Origin: Paenibacillus_AA sp045062745
GTDB taxonomy: Bacteria > Bacillota > Bacilli > Paenibacillales > NBRC-103111
Reading direction: 5' to 3'
Assembly: GCF_045062745.1 (NCBI RefSeq)
Contig: NZ_JBJGED010000050.1
Span: 1-30,925 of the forward strand
DNA length: 30,925 nucleotides
A program made the translations under genes and the position numbers. Below the pieces are notes generated by a model. That model saw only the letters and a list, made by a program, of their open reading frames with translations, ran no database searches and was not told the DNA's origin. The first letter of the stretch is position 1, and each line of letters opens with the position of its first letter. Positions 6,853 to 15,592 of this stretch are shown here, piece by piece.

Positions 6853-9800
6853 CTACAGCTCCAGCGTCGGCCGGCGCCGCTTCTCTCGCCGGACCCGACG
6901 GTAATGCAGCGCCTCGTACAGGATCGGCACGATCACCAGCGTGAGCAGCGTGGAGGTGACGAGCCCGCCGATGACGACGACCGCGAGCCCCTTCGAGATG
7001 AGCGCACCGCCTTCGCCCAGCTCCAGGGCGAGGGGCAGCAGCGCGCAGATCGTGGCGATCGCCGTCATGAGAATCGGCCGCAGCCGCGTGCCGCCGGCCT
7101 CCAGCAGCGCCGCGCGGATCGTCTCGCCCGCTCGGACTTGCTGCTGCACCCGATCGACGAGCACGATCGCGTTCGTGACGACGATGCCGATCAGCATCAG
7201 CATGCCGATCAGGCTCGCGATCGAGATCGGCTCGCCCGCTAGAAGCGTGCCGGCGAGCGCCCCCGTGACCGCGAACGGGAGGGAGAACAGAATCGCGAAC
7301 GGGGCCTTGCCTCCACCGAAGGCCACGACCATGACGATGTACACCATGCCGACGGCCACCGCCATCGCCAGGAACATGTCGCTCATCATGTCTTGAATTT
7401 GCTTGTTCGAGCCGTCGAGCACATAGCCCGTCCCTTCCGGCAGCGAGAGCGACTTGAGCTTCTCCTGCAGGTCCGCATTTACCTTGCCGGCATTCTTGTC
7501 GGTGATGTTGCCGAGGACGGTGGCGTATTCCGCGCCGTCGCGCAGCTGCAGCGCGCTCTGCTGCTTCACTTCCTTCACGTCGGCGATGTCCTGGACCGCG
7601 ATCATCCCGAGCGGGGAGGCGAGCGGCAGCTTCGCGATGTCCTCCAGAGACTGCTTTGCCACGCCCTCCACGCTGAGATAGATATCGTTCGTCCGCTTGC
7701 CGTCGCCGAGCTTCCCGACCTTCTCTTCATTCAAGAGCGGCCGCAGCAGACTCCAGGCCTGCACGGTCGTCAGCCCGTACTTCAGCGCGTCGCCCGGCCG
7801 CAGCTTGATCTCCACGCTCTTCAGCTCATCGAGCAGCGTGTTCCGCACACTGTCGGTACCTTCGACCTGCCTCGCGGCGTCCGTGATGCGGGTCGTCGCC
7901 TCGCGAATTGCATCCATGGACGGCCCCGTCACGATGATATAAATGCCTTGCCCGCCCGGACCGCCGCTCAGCTGCTGCATGTCGAGCGTTGCCCCCTCGG
8001 CCAGAGGGGCCAGCTCCCGCTTCCGGTCCTGGATGTACGCCGTCACATCGGTACTCGGGTCCAGGCCCACAATCCAAGTCGCTTTGTTCGAGGCACCGGC
8101 CGTATACGTGAGCGGATCGAACTCGCCCTTCGGGCTGCCGGACGTCACCTGCGACAGCCGAACCGAGCCGAGCTCGCGAAGCTTGCGGTCCATGCCTTGA
8201 ACCTTCTCATCGACGGCCCTTACGTCGGTCCCCTTCGGCATCGTCAGCGTCATCATCACATACTTCTGCTCCTGCTCCGGGAGGAACGTCGTCCCGGCGA
8301 GCGGTGCCAGGAAGAACGAGCCGGCCAGCACGACGAGCGACAGCAGGACGACGACCGTCTTGTGGTTCAAAGACCACTTAAGAAGCCGCTTGTACGAGCG
8401 GCTGAGCCGGGTCTCCGGGTCGCGGTGACTAACCTTCGTTCGGCGCATCAAGAGATAGGCGAGCAGCGGCACGACCGTGACGGCGACGAGTAGGGACGAG
8501 AGCAGCGAGAAGACGACCGTAAGCGCGAACGGTGCGAACACTTTGCCGACGATCCCGCTCACGAGCCCGAGCGGCGCGAACACAGCGACGGTCGTCAGCG
8601 TCGAGGAAGTGATCGCCGCCGCGACTTCCCGGGTCGCGTCGAGCAGCAGCTCCTTGGACGCCTTCTCCGCTTGCAGACGGCGTACGATGTTCTCGATAAC
8701 AACGATGCTGTCGTCCACGACGCGGCCAACCGCGACCGCCATGCCGCCCAGCGTCATAATATTGAGCGTCACGTCGGTAAAGAAGTGCAAGAGCGTCATC
8801 GACATCGCGATGGACAGCGGGATCGACACGATCGCGATCAGCGTCGCACGAACATTCCTCAGGAATAGCAGGATCAGAATCGAGGCGAACAGCGCGCCGA
8901 GCAGCCCTTCCCGAGCCATCCCTTCGACCGACTTCTTGATCTCGTCCGCGGAGTCGTAGATGACGTCGAGCCGGACGCGGTCGTTCCCTTGCACAACCTC
9001 GTTCAGCTTCTCCATCACACGCTCGGAGACGTCCACCGCATTCGCGTCGCCGTTCTTGACGATGTTCACCGCCACACTCGGCTCGCCCTGCACGCGGCTG
9101 ATCGTCTCCGGCACCGTCGTCCCCTGGACGATGTCGGCCACATCCTGCAGCTGCACCGGAGGCGCGGCCGACACGACGAGCTGCTTCAGCTCGTCCAGCG
9201 AGTGCACCCGACCGGTGACGACGACATTCTCGTTCACTTGATTGAACGTTGCCGTCCCGACCGGCAGCGTCACGTTGACCGCCTGCAGCACTTGGCCGAT
9301 CTGCTGGAACGACACGCCCCGCTCGGCCATCTTGTCCGCCTTCAGGCGGATGTACAAGTTCTCGGACGCGAGCCCCGCCGTCTGCACCTTCCCCACTCCG
9401 TCGACCCCTTCGAGCGCCGGGAGCACCTGCTTCCGGACGAACGTCTGCAGCTCGTCCAAGGACGTTCCGGCGTTCGCCGTGACCGACGCGTACATCATGG
9501 GACCGCTCGAGAACGAGATTTTGTTCAGAACCGGCTTCTCCACGCCTTGCGGCAGCTGCATGCCGTTCAGCACTTCCTCGACCTTCGCCGTCTTCTCCTG
9601 CAGATCGGCGCTGAACGAGAACTGCATGTTCACCGTCGCCACATTGCTGGCCGACGTCGATTCAAGCACTTGAACCCCTTCGACTTGCCGAAGGGCCCGC
9701 TCGAGCGGAATCGCCACTTCGTTCTGCACCTCTTGCGGCGTCGCTCCCGGGTACAGCGCAGTAACGAATAAGTACGGGATGGCGATATCCGGCATCGACT

Positions 9801-9903
9801 CCTGCTTGAATTTCGTGGCCGAGTAAACACCTCCGCAGGCGACCAGCAGCACCAGGATCACGATGGCGATCGGATTGCGCAAGCTGAATTTGGTCATAAT
9901 CAT
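6853..9903 (-). CDS. AcrB/SwrC-type RND efflux transporter permease
   Basis: This 1016-residue inner-membrane exporter is of the HAE-RND class. TM1 follows the start (FSLRNPIAIVILVLL), then a large porter domain, a TM block with GGMAVAVGRVVDDSIVVIENI (paired aspartates expected for proton relay), a second porter domain and a final TM block. Length fits the family. The ATG at 9903 is preferred: it follows AGGAAGG, and the longer ORF to 9957 would begin upstream of a TATAAT box (9932-9937). No membrane-fusion adaptor is adjacent. SwrC of Bacillus, which exports surfactin, also acts without one. Lipopeptide or drug export is inferred from the family only. Confidence 0.92.
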   Translation of the reverse strand: MIMTKFSLRNPIAIVILVLLVACGGVYSATKFKQESMPDIAIPYLFVTALYPGATPQEVQNEVAIPLERALRQVEGVQVLESTSASNVATVNMQFSFSADLQEKTAKVEEVLNGMQLPQGVEKPVLNKISFSSGPMMYASVTANAGTSLDELQTFVRKQVLPALEGVDGVGKVQTAGLASENLYIRLKADKMAERGVSFQQIGQVLQAVNVTLPVGTATFNQVNENVVVTGRVHSLDELKQLVVSAAPPVQLQDVADIVQGTTVPETISRVQGEPSVAVNIVKNGDANAVDVSERVMEKLNEVVQGNDRVRLDVIYDSADEIKKSVEGMAREGLLGALFASILILLFLRNVRATLIAIVSIPLSIAMSMTLLHFFTDVTLNIMTLGGMAVAVGRVVDDSIVVIENIVRRLQAEKASKELLLDATREVAAAITSSTLTTVAVFAPLGLVSGIVGKVFAPFALTVVFSLLSSLLVAVTVVPLLAYLLMRRTKVSHRDPETRLSRSYKRLLKWSLNHKTVVVLLSLVVLAGSFFLAPLAGTTFLPEQEQKYVMMTLTMPKGTDVRAVDEKVQGMDRKLRELGSVRLSQVTSGSPKGEFDPLTYTAGASNKATWIVGLDPSTDVTAYIQDRKRELAPLAEGATLDMQQLSGGPGGQGIYIIVTGPSMDAIREATTRITDAARQVEGTDSVRNTLLDELKSVEIKLRPGDALKYGLTTVQAWSLLRPLLNEEKVGKLGDGKRTNDIYLSVEGVAKQSLEDIAKLPLASPLGMIAVQDIADVKEVKQQSALQLRDGAEYATVLGNITDKNAGKVNADLQEKLKSLSLPEGTGYVLDGSNKQIQDMMSDMFLAMAVAVGMVYIVMVVAFGGGKAPFAILFSLPFAVTGALAGTLLAGEPISIASLIGMLMLIGIVVTNAIVLVDRVQQQVRAGETIRAALLEAGGTRLRPILMTAIATICALLPLALELGEGGALISKGLAVVVIGGLVTSTLLTLVIVPILYEALHYRRVRREKRRRPTLEL

Positions 9904-9931
9904 GCCGCTCTCAACCTTCCTATGTACAGGC

Positions 9932-9937
9932 ATTATA
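9932..9937 (-). promoter_or_regulatory. -10 box of the RND exporter gene
   Basis: A perfect TATAAT on the minus strand lies about 29 bp before the chosen start. The -35 region is weak (TTTTGA at 16-nt spacing). It helps exclude the longer start at 9957. Confidence 0.5.
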
Positions 9938-9986
9938 TAGAAGAATAGCTCGTTCAAAAGTCGTTCTTGCAGCTAAATCATAGCGA

Positions 9987-10145
9987 ATGCTAGTCCGGGA
10001 AGTCAATGCACCCTTCGTCTACGAGGTCGCCACGCATTCGCTGCCCGTCTCCGGCTTGACCGGGATTACGGGGATGGCCACGGTGGACGGCAAAATTTGG
10101 GGACTGCCGACCGGCCATACCGCCCTCAAGCGGTATGCCTTCTAG
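9987..10145 (+). pseudogene. 52-codon ORF, likely 3' remnant of a lost gene
   Basis: An open frame of 52 codons ends TGHTALKRYAF-stop. It has protein-like composition (VYEVATHSLPVSGLTGITGM, then DGKIWGLP) but no ribosome binding site before the ATG. It stops just before a strong terminator, as the 3' end of a former gene would. I do not recognise the family. It could instead be an expressed small protein using a non-standard start. Confidence 0.4.
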
Positions 10146-10172
10146 ATTGACTACCTAAGCCACGCATCACGA

Positions 10173-10202
10173 AAAGACCGTCCGGAATCCGGACGGTCTT
10201 TG
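10173..10202. terminator. Bidirectional rho-independent terminator
   Basis: A 13-bp stem, AAAGACCGTCCGG/CCGGACGGTCTTT, has a three-base loop, with A/T-rich flanks. It lies between the 9987-10145 remnant and the convergent aldo/keto reductase gene. Confidence 0.88.
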
Positions 10203-10225
10203 CTCTTCGCCACCAGAGGGGACGA

Positions 10226-11053
10226 TTAGAAATTGAAATTGTCCGGATCGGCCCCGACCCGGCGGTTCTCGTTCAGCGCGTCGATGGACGCCATCTCCTC
10301 AGGCGTCAATTCGAAGTCGAAGATCGCCGCGTTCGCCTCGATCCGGCTAGGCGTGACGGACTTCGGAATCGTAACAAGGCCATGCTGGATGTCCCAGCGG
10401 AGGATGGCTTGGGCCGCCGATTTGCCATGCGCGGCTCCGATCTTCGCCAGCAGCGGATGGTCGAGCAGCTCGCCGCCCTGCATCAGCGGGCTCCAAGCTT
10501 CGATCTGAATGCCCTTCGCTTGGGCATACTCGCGCAGCGGCTGCTGGGTGAGCCGCGGATGAAGCTCGACCTGGTCTACGGCAGGAACGACCTTCGCGTC
10601 CTGCAGCAAATCCTCCAGGTGGTGCACATGGAAATTGCTTACGCCGATTGCCCGTACCCGTCCGTCCGCATACAGCTTTTCCAGCGCTCTCCAGGTGTCT
10701 TTATATTTGCCTTTAACCGGCCAATGAATCAGATACAGGTCCAGCACTTCGAGCCCCAGCTTGTCCATGCTCGTCTCGAACGCCCGCAGCGTGGAATCGT
10801 AGCCTTGTTCGCTGTTCCACACCTTCGACGTGACGAACAGCTCGCCTCGGCCAACGCCGCAAGTGCGGATCGCTTCCCCGACCGCCGCCTCGTTGCCATA
10901 GATCGCCGCCGTATCAATGCTGCGGTAGCCGGCCTTCACGGCCGCGTGCACCGCGTCGATCAGCACCTTGTCGTCGGTCACTTTCCAGACACCCAAGCCC
11001 AGCCGAGGCATCTCGACTCCATTGTTCAAAATGGTGAATGTGTTCGAAATCAT
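10226..11053 (-). CDS. Aldo/keto reductase
   Basis: This 275-residue cytosolic NADPH-dependent oxidoreductase resembles the YvgN/DkgA group. The catalytic tetrad is visible: Asp47 and Tyr52 (SIDTAAIYGNE), Lys77 (VTSKVWN) and His110 (LIHWP). The cofactor-binding end IPKSVTPSRIEAN is also present. The family reduces aldehydes such as methylglyoxal, or keto sugars. GGAGGGG lies 5 nt before the ATG. A TATAAT on the minus strand at 11095-11100 is a plausible -10 box. The gene seems monocistronic, ending at the 10173-10202 terminator. Confidence 0.95.
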   Translation of the reverse strand: MISNTFTILNNGVEMPRLGLGVWKVTDDKVLIDAVHAAVKAGYRSIDTAAIYGNEAAVGEAIRTCGVGRGELFVTSKVWNSEQGYDSTLRAFETSMDKLGLEVLDLYLIHWPVKGKYKDTWRALEKLYADGRVRAIGVSNFHVHHLEDLLQDAKVVPAVDQVELHPRLTQQPLREYAQAKGIQIEAWSPLMQGGELLDHPLLAKIGAAHGKSAAQAILRWDIQHGLVTIPKSVTPSRIEANAAIFDFELTPEEMASIDALNENRRVGADPDNFNF

Positions 11054-11157
11054 ACGAACCCCTCCAATCGATAGTGTGGTGGCGCATAGCCCTCATTATA
11101 GCATACCGTTCCCTAATCAAATAAAAGATCCGGGACTGTACGCCGCCGGTCCCTGAT

Positions 11158-11664
11158 CTATGGATGGGATCGGGATATTCGGAAATTTGCAGCGATGATA
11201 CGGAAGAGCAAATAAAGTCCCACGCCGATGACCGCCCCCGCGGTATCGATGCCGACGTCGATCGCGAGCGGCGTCCGGTCGCCCGTCAGGCTCTGATGGA
11301 ATTCATCCGAGGCCGCATACAGGGCGCAGAATAGAACGCTGAGTCCGAATAGCGCCGCCTTCCGGCGGATTCGGTACAACGCGTACGCAACCGCCGCCCC
11401 CAACGCCATATAGATGAACAAGTGCGCTCCCTTGCGGATGAAAAATTCTACGAAGCCCGGCACGCCCAAGTGCTGAATGCTGACGACCTCCCCGGCGTAC
11501 TGGAACCGGACTCCCGAGAACTGCTCGGCAATTTGCTTCTCGGGCAACAGCTTGTGCAGCCTCGGCCTCATATCTTGCTTGTGATACGGCTGGGAGGAGG
11601 AGTAAAAAATGACGGCCATGATCAAAACGGCCGGAATCCATCGTATGTAAGATGTTGCTCTCAC
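11158..11664 (-). CDS. VanZ-like family membrane protein
   Basis: This 168-residue integral membrane protein resembles the VanZ-like family. TM1 (WIPAVLIMAVIFYSSS) is followed by an external loop and a C-terminal block of about three membrane segments. That block contains FIRKGAHLFIYMALGAAVAY and SDEFHQSLTGDRTPLAIDVGIDTAGA, typical of the family. Function is poorly known; VanZ itself gives low-level teicoplanin resistance. The start is probably GTG at 11664, 7 nt after AAGGGG. ATG at 11670 is the alternative but lies 1 nt from that site. The ORF is open further upstream to 11796 without a good site. Confidence 0.88.
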   Translation of the reverse strand: MRATSYIRWIPAVLIMAVIFYSSSQPYHKQDMRPRLHKLLPEKQIAEQFSGVRFQYAGEVVSIQHLGVPGFVEFFIRKGAHLFIYMALGAAVAYALYRIRRKAALFGLSVLFCALYAASDEFHQSLTGDRTPLAIDVGIDTAGAVIGVGLYLLFRIIAANFRISRSHP

Positions 11665-11765
11665 CTGCATGCCCCTTCCCGGCCTTGGTCTCTCGTACAA
11701 GCGTATTCCTTGATTATAAATCAATTCCAAAAGGACGCCAACTTGACAACCCGGGCGAAATGAGA

Positions 11766-11811
11766 GAAGGGGCTGTCCGGCGGGTTGCAACACCACCGAG
11801 ATCAGCCCCTA
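11766..11811 (-). terminator. Stem-loop after the cysteine-rich mini-protein gene
   Basis: AGGGGCTG and CAGCCCCT arms (about 11768-11810) flank a long loop, with a T-rich tract after the arm on the minus strand. It lies 20 bp past the stop codon at 11833. A similar GGGGCTG/CAGCCCC stem ends the 17.3-kb operon. Confidence 0.5.
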
Positions 11812-11832
11812 TTCTGAAAAACGTCTACTTCA

Positions 11833-12045
11833 TCACGATACCGCCGTTCCGCGCTTGTATTCCTGGCATGACAGGCAAGTCGCCACGTCGACACAGGTCG
11901 GGTGCATCGCTCCGGTGAACTTGGTGCAATAGATCGGCGTTTTGAATTCAATGTTCGAGGAAATCATCGAGCAGTAAGCACAGCCTCCGATCAATTCCAC
12001 CGTCAGCCGATGGAGATCGGTTTTCAACTGCTTTACTTCATCCAC
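11833..12045 (-). CDS. Six-cysteine mini-protein under a c-di-GMP riboswitch
   Basis: This 70-residue protein is of unrecognised function. The N-terminal third is a charged amphipathic helix (DEVKQLKTDLHRLTVEL). The rest carries six cysteines at positions 22, 25, 40, 51, 57 and 60, including two CxxC pairs (CAYC, CLSC) and His48, so a metal-binding or disulfide-bonded fold is likely. No signal peptide or membrane segment is visible. I chose GTG at 12045 because GGGGGTGA lies 4 nt upstream; the in-frame ATG at 12096 has no such site. Its leader contains a cyclic-di-GMP-I aptamer and a terminator, so expression should respond to cyclic di-GMP. Confidence 0.72.
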   Translation of the reverse strand: MDEVKQLKTDLHRLTVELIGGCAYCSMISSNIEFKTPIYCTKFTGAMHPTCVDVATCLSCQEYKRGTAVS

Positions 12046-12113
12046 TATTTCACCCCCTAAGTTTCCCACAAAGTGACGCGTTGCCTCACCAACCAAACGA
12101 TGCGTATAAATAC

Positions 12114-12143
12114 AAAAAAGACGCTGCCCTAAAGACAGCGTCT
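12114..12143 (-). terminator. Riboswitch expression-platform terminator
   Basis: On the minus strand AGACGCTGTC pairs with GGCAGCGTCT (one G-U pair) around a short TTTA loop, followed by six T residues. It lies 13 nt downstream of the c-di-GMP aptamer and 68 nt before the GTG start, so it is the probable on/off element. Confidence 0.85.
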
Positions 12144-12155
12144 ACCATCCGCTCT

Positions 12156-12237
12156 TGGGCAACCCGGCTGTCATAGCATTCGCTGTAGACCCGTGGCTTT
12201 GCGTCCCCGCCTTTCGTGCGGGTTTGCCATATCATGC
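12156..12237 (-). promoter_or_regulatory. Cyclic di-GMP-I (GEMM) riboswitch aptamer
   Basis: Read on the minus strand, the canonical class I elements occur in order. GGCAAACC comes first, then a P2 hairpin (CCCGC, CGAAAG tetraloop, GCGGG), then GGACGCAAAGCCACGGG. A P3 hairpin follows (TCTACAGCGAATGCTATGA), and the segment CAGCCGGGTTGCC closes it. GGCAA and TTGCC can pair as the closing stem. The match to the known family is close enough for a firm call. The aptamer is followed at once by a terminator and then the cysteine-rich gene. Whether ligand turns expression on or off needs structure probing. Confidence 0.93.
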
Positions 12238-12331
12238 TAATGAACTATCGTACCTCTCAAACAGAGAAAATAGTATCATACTACTCCCCTTGGCGTAATA
12301 GGACCAAAGCACTAATTGTTGTCAGCTTTAC

Positions 12332-13114
12332 TTACATCAGCTTCACCGCTTCAAACCGCAGCCTGACGTAGTCCACCGTCCACACCCCGTCCGCGAACAA
12401 TTCCGCTCGGAGCGCCTGCCCGACGTCGGCGATGACGGCCTCGACTTGCTCCGCTGTGAGGCCGCTCCAATAGGCTCCTCCGAACATGGTGAGCCAGTGG
12501 CGCAGCCCATGGTCGCCGTCGTTCAGCGGCGTGGGCCGCTCGAACGTGACGAGCCGCCTGACCGTGAACCCCTGGGCCTCCAACAGCGTCGCATATTCGC
12601 CTGCCGAGGGGAAGAACCAGGGGTTGCGCGCGGCGGCGTCAATGCCGAGGCGCCCTACGGCCTGCTCGAGCGCATGCACGATGCGCTCGACGTTGCCGCG
12701 GGCGCCGAACTCGCCGACGAACCGGCCGCCAGGCCGGAGCGCCGCGGCTACCCCGCGGATGACGGCTGCCGGCCGCGTCATCCAATGCAGCGCCGCGTTC
12801 GAGAACACGGCGTCATACGTGCGGGCGGGGCGGAAGCCGTGCGCGTCCGCCACCTCGAAGTGCAGGCCCGGGTACTTGCGCCGGGCCTCCAGGATCATCG
12901 CCTCCGAGGCATCCAGGCCGTCGGCGGCGGCTCCCTTCGCGGCGATCTGCGCCGTCAGATCGCCCGTGCCGCAGCCGAGGTCGAGCACATGCTCGCCCGG
13001 CCTCGGCGCCAGCCAGTCCACGGCCCCCATCCCGTAGGCCGAGACGAAGCCCAGCTGCCGGTCGTACAAGGTGGAATTCCAGTCTGTCGGTTGCGGTGCG
13101 TGGTTCCATTCCAT
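12332..13114 (-). CDS. Class I SAM-dependent methyltransferase
   Basis: This 260-residue Rossmann-fold methyltransferase has the SAM-binding motif I VLDLGCGTGDLT (about 43-54), the acidic motif II (GLDASEAM) and motif IV (YDAVFSNAALHWM). The last is characteristic of the trans-aconitate-methyltransferase-like and UbiE-like groups. The C-terminal part (PTPLNDGDHGLRHWLTMFG) also resembles trans-aconitate methyltransferases. The exact substrate cannot be assigned. ATG at 13114 is preferred over 13150 because AAGGAGAG lies 8 nt upstream. It appears monocistronic. Confidence 0.9.
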   Translation of the reverse strand: MEWNHAPQPTDWNSTLYDRQLGFVSAYGMGAVDWLAPRPGEHVLDLGCGTGDLTAQIAAKGAAADGLDASEAMILEARRKYPGLHFEVADAHGFRPARTYDAVFSNAALHWMTRPAAVIRGVAAALRPGGRFVGEFGARGNVERIVHALEQAVGRLGIDAAARNPWFFPSAGEYATLLEAQGFTVRRLVTFERPTPLNDGDHGLRHWLTMFGGAYWSGLTAEQVEAVIADVGQALRAELFADGVWTVDYVRLRFEAVKLM

Positions 13115-13343
13115 GCAACTCACTCTCCTTTTAGTACCAGTTTGACGCACGAAACGTTATAAGTGAAATATATAATAACTATCGATTCTATAATCGATGC
13201 CTATAACGGAACGAGCACCTAAGGAGCACGAGCTGCTGCAGCCAAATAGACGCATTTGCCCGAAAACTCTATCATTTGATAATCCAGGCCATATTTGATA
13301 AAGTGCCCTTTGGAATGTTCAACTACAGGAGGGTACGATCGCT

Positions 13344-13541
13344 TTGATAACCGAAGTAACCAAACCGGACTTGACGCCGATGCCGATCTATCGCTGCAGC
13401 AACCGGGATTGCAAAGCCTGGGTGCGCGAGGAATTGACGACGGCGCCATCGCCGGAATGCCCGCTGTGCCGCAGCAAGATGATCCGCAGCATCAAGCATT
13501 TGCCTAAGCTGGCCAAAGCGAAACAGCCGCGATCGAGGTAA
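13344..13541 (+). CDS. YdjO-like cold-inducible-family zinc-ribbon protein
   Basis: This 65-residue protein resembles YdjO of Bacillus, a small protein annotated as cold-inducible. Cysteines at 18, 23, 39 and 42 (CSNRDC and CPLC) form a probable zinc knuckle. The aromatic/basic segment KAWVREE lies between them, and a basic tail (KLAKAKQPRSR) could contact nucleic acid. Translation starts at TTG 13344, 10 nt after AGGAGGG (13328-13334). The gene ends before a bidirectional terminator shared with prkA. Function is unproven in the family. Confidence 0.85.
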   Translation: MITEVTKPDLTPMPIYRCSNRDCKAWVREELTTAPSPECPLCRSKMIRSIKHLPKLAKAKQPRSR

Positions 13542-13617
13542 GGCACCGTTTTCGCTCCAAGCCGTCGGGGTGTCCAGCGTTTGTTCTTATTCCCAAATTC
13601 CTAGCGTCACTGCGAAC

Positions 13618-13661
13618 TAAAGCCCGAAGCCCGCTCCATGTGAGCGAACTTCGGGCTTTAC
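13618..13661. terminator. Bidirectional terminator between ydjO-like gene and prkA
   Basis: AAAGCCCGAAG and CTTCGGGCTTT arms enclose an inner CGCTC/GAGCG pairing. A/T-rich flanks lie on both sides, between convergent genes. Confidence 0.85.
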
Positions 13662-13696
13662 GCTTTTCGCTTTAAGCTTTACTCGTCTTCGGCCGC

Positions 13697-15592
13697 TCAG
13701 CGGTTCAACAGGCTGCCCACGTAGCGCAGCAGTTCGTTGGCCGAACCGGTCGTATACCCGTGCTCGTCGACCAGCCGCTTGATGACCTCGTTGATCTTCT
13801 TCAGCTGATTCTCGTCCGGGGTCTTCGTGGATGTCGTGATCTTCACGATGTCCTTCAGATCGGTGAACAGCTTCCGCTCGATCGCCTCGCGCAGCCGTTC
13901 GTGGCTGCCGTGCTCGAACTTTCTGCCTTTACGCGCGTAGCTCGACATCCGGATCAGGATCTCCTCGCGGAACGCCTTCTTCGCGTTCTCCGAGACGCCG
14001 ATCTGCTCCTCGATCGACCGCATCAGCCGCTCATCCGGATCCATCTCCTCGCCGGTCAGCGGGTCTTTGATTTTTTGCCAATTGCAGTACGCTTCGATGT
14101 TGTCCAGGTAGTTGTTGAACAGTGTCTTCGCCGACTCCTCGTACGAGTAGACGAACGCCTTCTGCACTTCCTTCTTCGCCAGCTCGTCGTATTCCTTGCG
14201 CGCCACGGAGATGTAGTTCAAGTACCGCTCCCGCTCCTCCTTCGTGATCGAAGGGTGTTGGTCGAGGCCGTCCTTGAGCGCGCGCAGCACGTCGAGGGCG
14301 TTGATGAACTCCAGGTTTTGCCGGATGAGCGCGCTCGAGATGCGGTTGATTACGTAGCGCGGATCGATGCCGGTCATGCCTTCTTCGATGTATTCGTTCT
14401 GCATCTCCTTCAGGTCCGCGTCCTTGAACCCCTCCACGGTTTCGCCGTCGTACAGCCGCATTTTCTTAACGAGGTCCATCCCCTGCTTCTTCGATTCCTT
14501 GAGCCGGGTCAGGACGGAGAAGATCGCGGCCGCGCGGAGCGAATGCGGTGCGATGTGGATGTGCTTCATGTCGCTTTGCTGGATGAGCTTGCGGTAAATT
14601 TTCTCCTCCTCCGACACCTTCAGGTTGTACGGGATCTGCATGACGATCATCCGCGATTGAAGCGCCTCGTTCTTCTTGTTGGCGATGAACGATTTGTATT
14701 CGGATTCATTCGTGTGGGCCACAATGAGCTCATCGGCGGAGATGAGTGCGAACCGGCCTGCCTTGAAATTGCCCTCCTGCGTCAGCGACAGCAAGTTCCA
14801 GAGGAACTTCTCGTCGCACTTCAGCATTTCCTGGAATTCCATAAGGCCCCGATTCGCTTTGTTCAGCTCTCCGTCGAACCGGTAAGCCCGGGGATCGGAC
14901 TCGGTGCCGTATTCCGTAATCGTGGAGAAGTCGATGCTGCCGGTGAGGTCGGCGATGTCCTGCGACTTCGGATCCGACGGACTGAATGTCCCGATGCCGA
15001 CGCGCTCCTCCTCCGACAGGAAAATACGCTCCACTTGCACATCCTCGATCCGGCTGTCATATTCGGTTTTGAGCCTCATCGAGCAGGAGGGGCATAAGCT
15101 GCCTTCAATCTTGACCCCGAGCTCCCTTTCTACGTCGGCTCTCAGCTCGGTGGGGACGAGGTGCAGCGGCTCCTCGTGCATCGGGCAGCCTTTGATCGCA
15201 TATACCGCCCCTTCCGGCGTGCGGCTATATCGTTCCATCCCGCGCTTCAGCATCGTCACGATCGTCGATTTGCCTCCGCTGACCGGTCCCATGAGCAGCA
15301 GGATGCGCTTCTTCACGTCGAGCCGCCTCGCCGCCGAATGGAAGTATTCTTCTACCAGCTTCTCCACGGTGCGATCGAGTCCGAAGATTTCATTCTCGAA
15401 AAACCTGTATCGTTTATGCCCGTTCTCTTCGGCGATCCCGTGCCAGGCAATCATATCGTACACGCGCGCATGCGCGGTTTTGGCGACTCCTGGATTGACT
15501 TTGACAATATCGATATACTCAGCGAACGACCCGCTCCAGGCAGCTTGCTCCTGCTCCCGCCGGTGCTCCAGTATCCGTTTAAAAATGTCCAT
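13697..15592 (-). CDS. prkA: PrkA family serine protein kinase
   Basis: This 631-residue protein is full length for PrkA, a sporulation-associated AAA+ protein/kinase of Bacillus. The N-terminal signature (MDIFKRILEHRREQEQAAWSG region), Walker A GPVSGGKST (102-110) and a two-cysteine segment (CPSCSMRLK) are visible. The C-terminal PrkA domain extends to LLRYVGSLLNR. In Bacillus it is made in the mother cell and affects late sporulation gene expression; ATPase and Lon-like protease activities have also been proposed. GAGGAGGG lies 4 nt before the ATG. The usual neighbour yhbH is absent here. The gene is monocistronic, ending at the 13618-13661 terminator. Confidence 0.96.
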   Translation of the reverse strand: MDIFKRILEHRREQEQAAWSGSFAEYIDIVKVNPGVAKTAHARVYDMIAWHGIAEENGHKRYRFFENEIFGLDRTVEKLVEEYFHSAARRLDVKKRILLLMGPVSGGKSTIVTMLKRGMERYSRTPEGAVYAIKGCPMHEEPLHLVPTELRADVERELGVKIEGSLCPSCSMRLKTEYDSRIEDVQVERIFLSEEERVGIGTFSPSDPKSQDIADLTGSIDFSTITEYGTESDPRAYRFDGELNKANRGLMEFQEMLKCDEKFLWNLLSLTQEGNFKAGRFALISADELIVAHTNESEYKSFIANKKNEALQSRMIVMQIPYNLKVSEEEKIYRKLIQQSDMKHIHIAPHSLRAAAIFSVLTRLKESKKQGMDLVKKMRLYDGETVEGFKDADLKEMQNEYIEEGMTGIDPRYVINRISSALIRQNLEFINALDVLRALKDGLDQHPSITKEERERYLNYISVARKEYDELAKKEVQKAFVYSYEESAKTLFNNYLDNIEAYCNWQKIKDPLTGEEMDPDERLMRSIEEQIGVSENAKKAFREEILIRMSSYARKGRKFEHGSHERLREAIERKLFTDLKDIVKITTSTKTPDENQLKKINEVIKRLVDEHGYTTGSANELLRYVGSLLNR

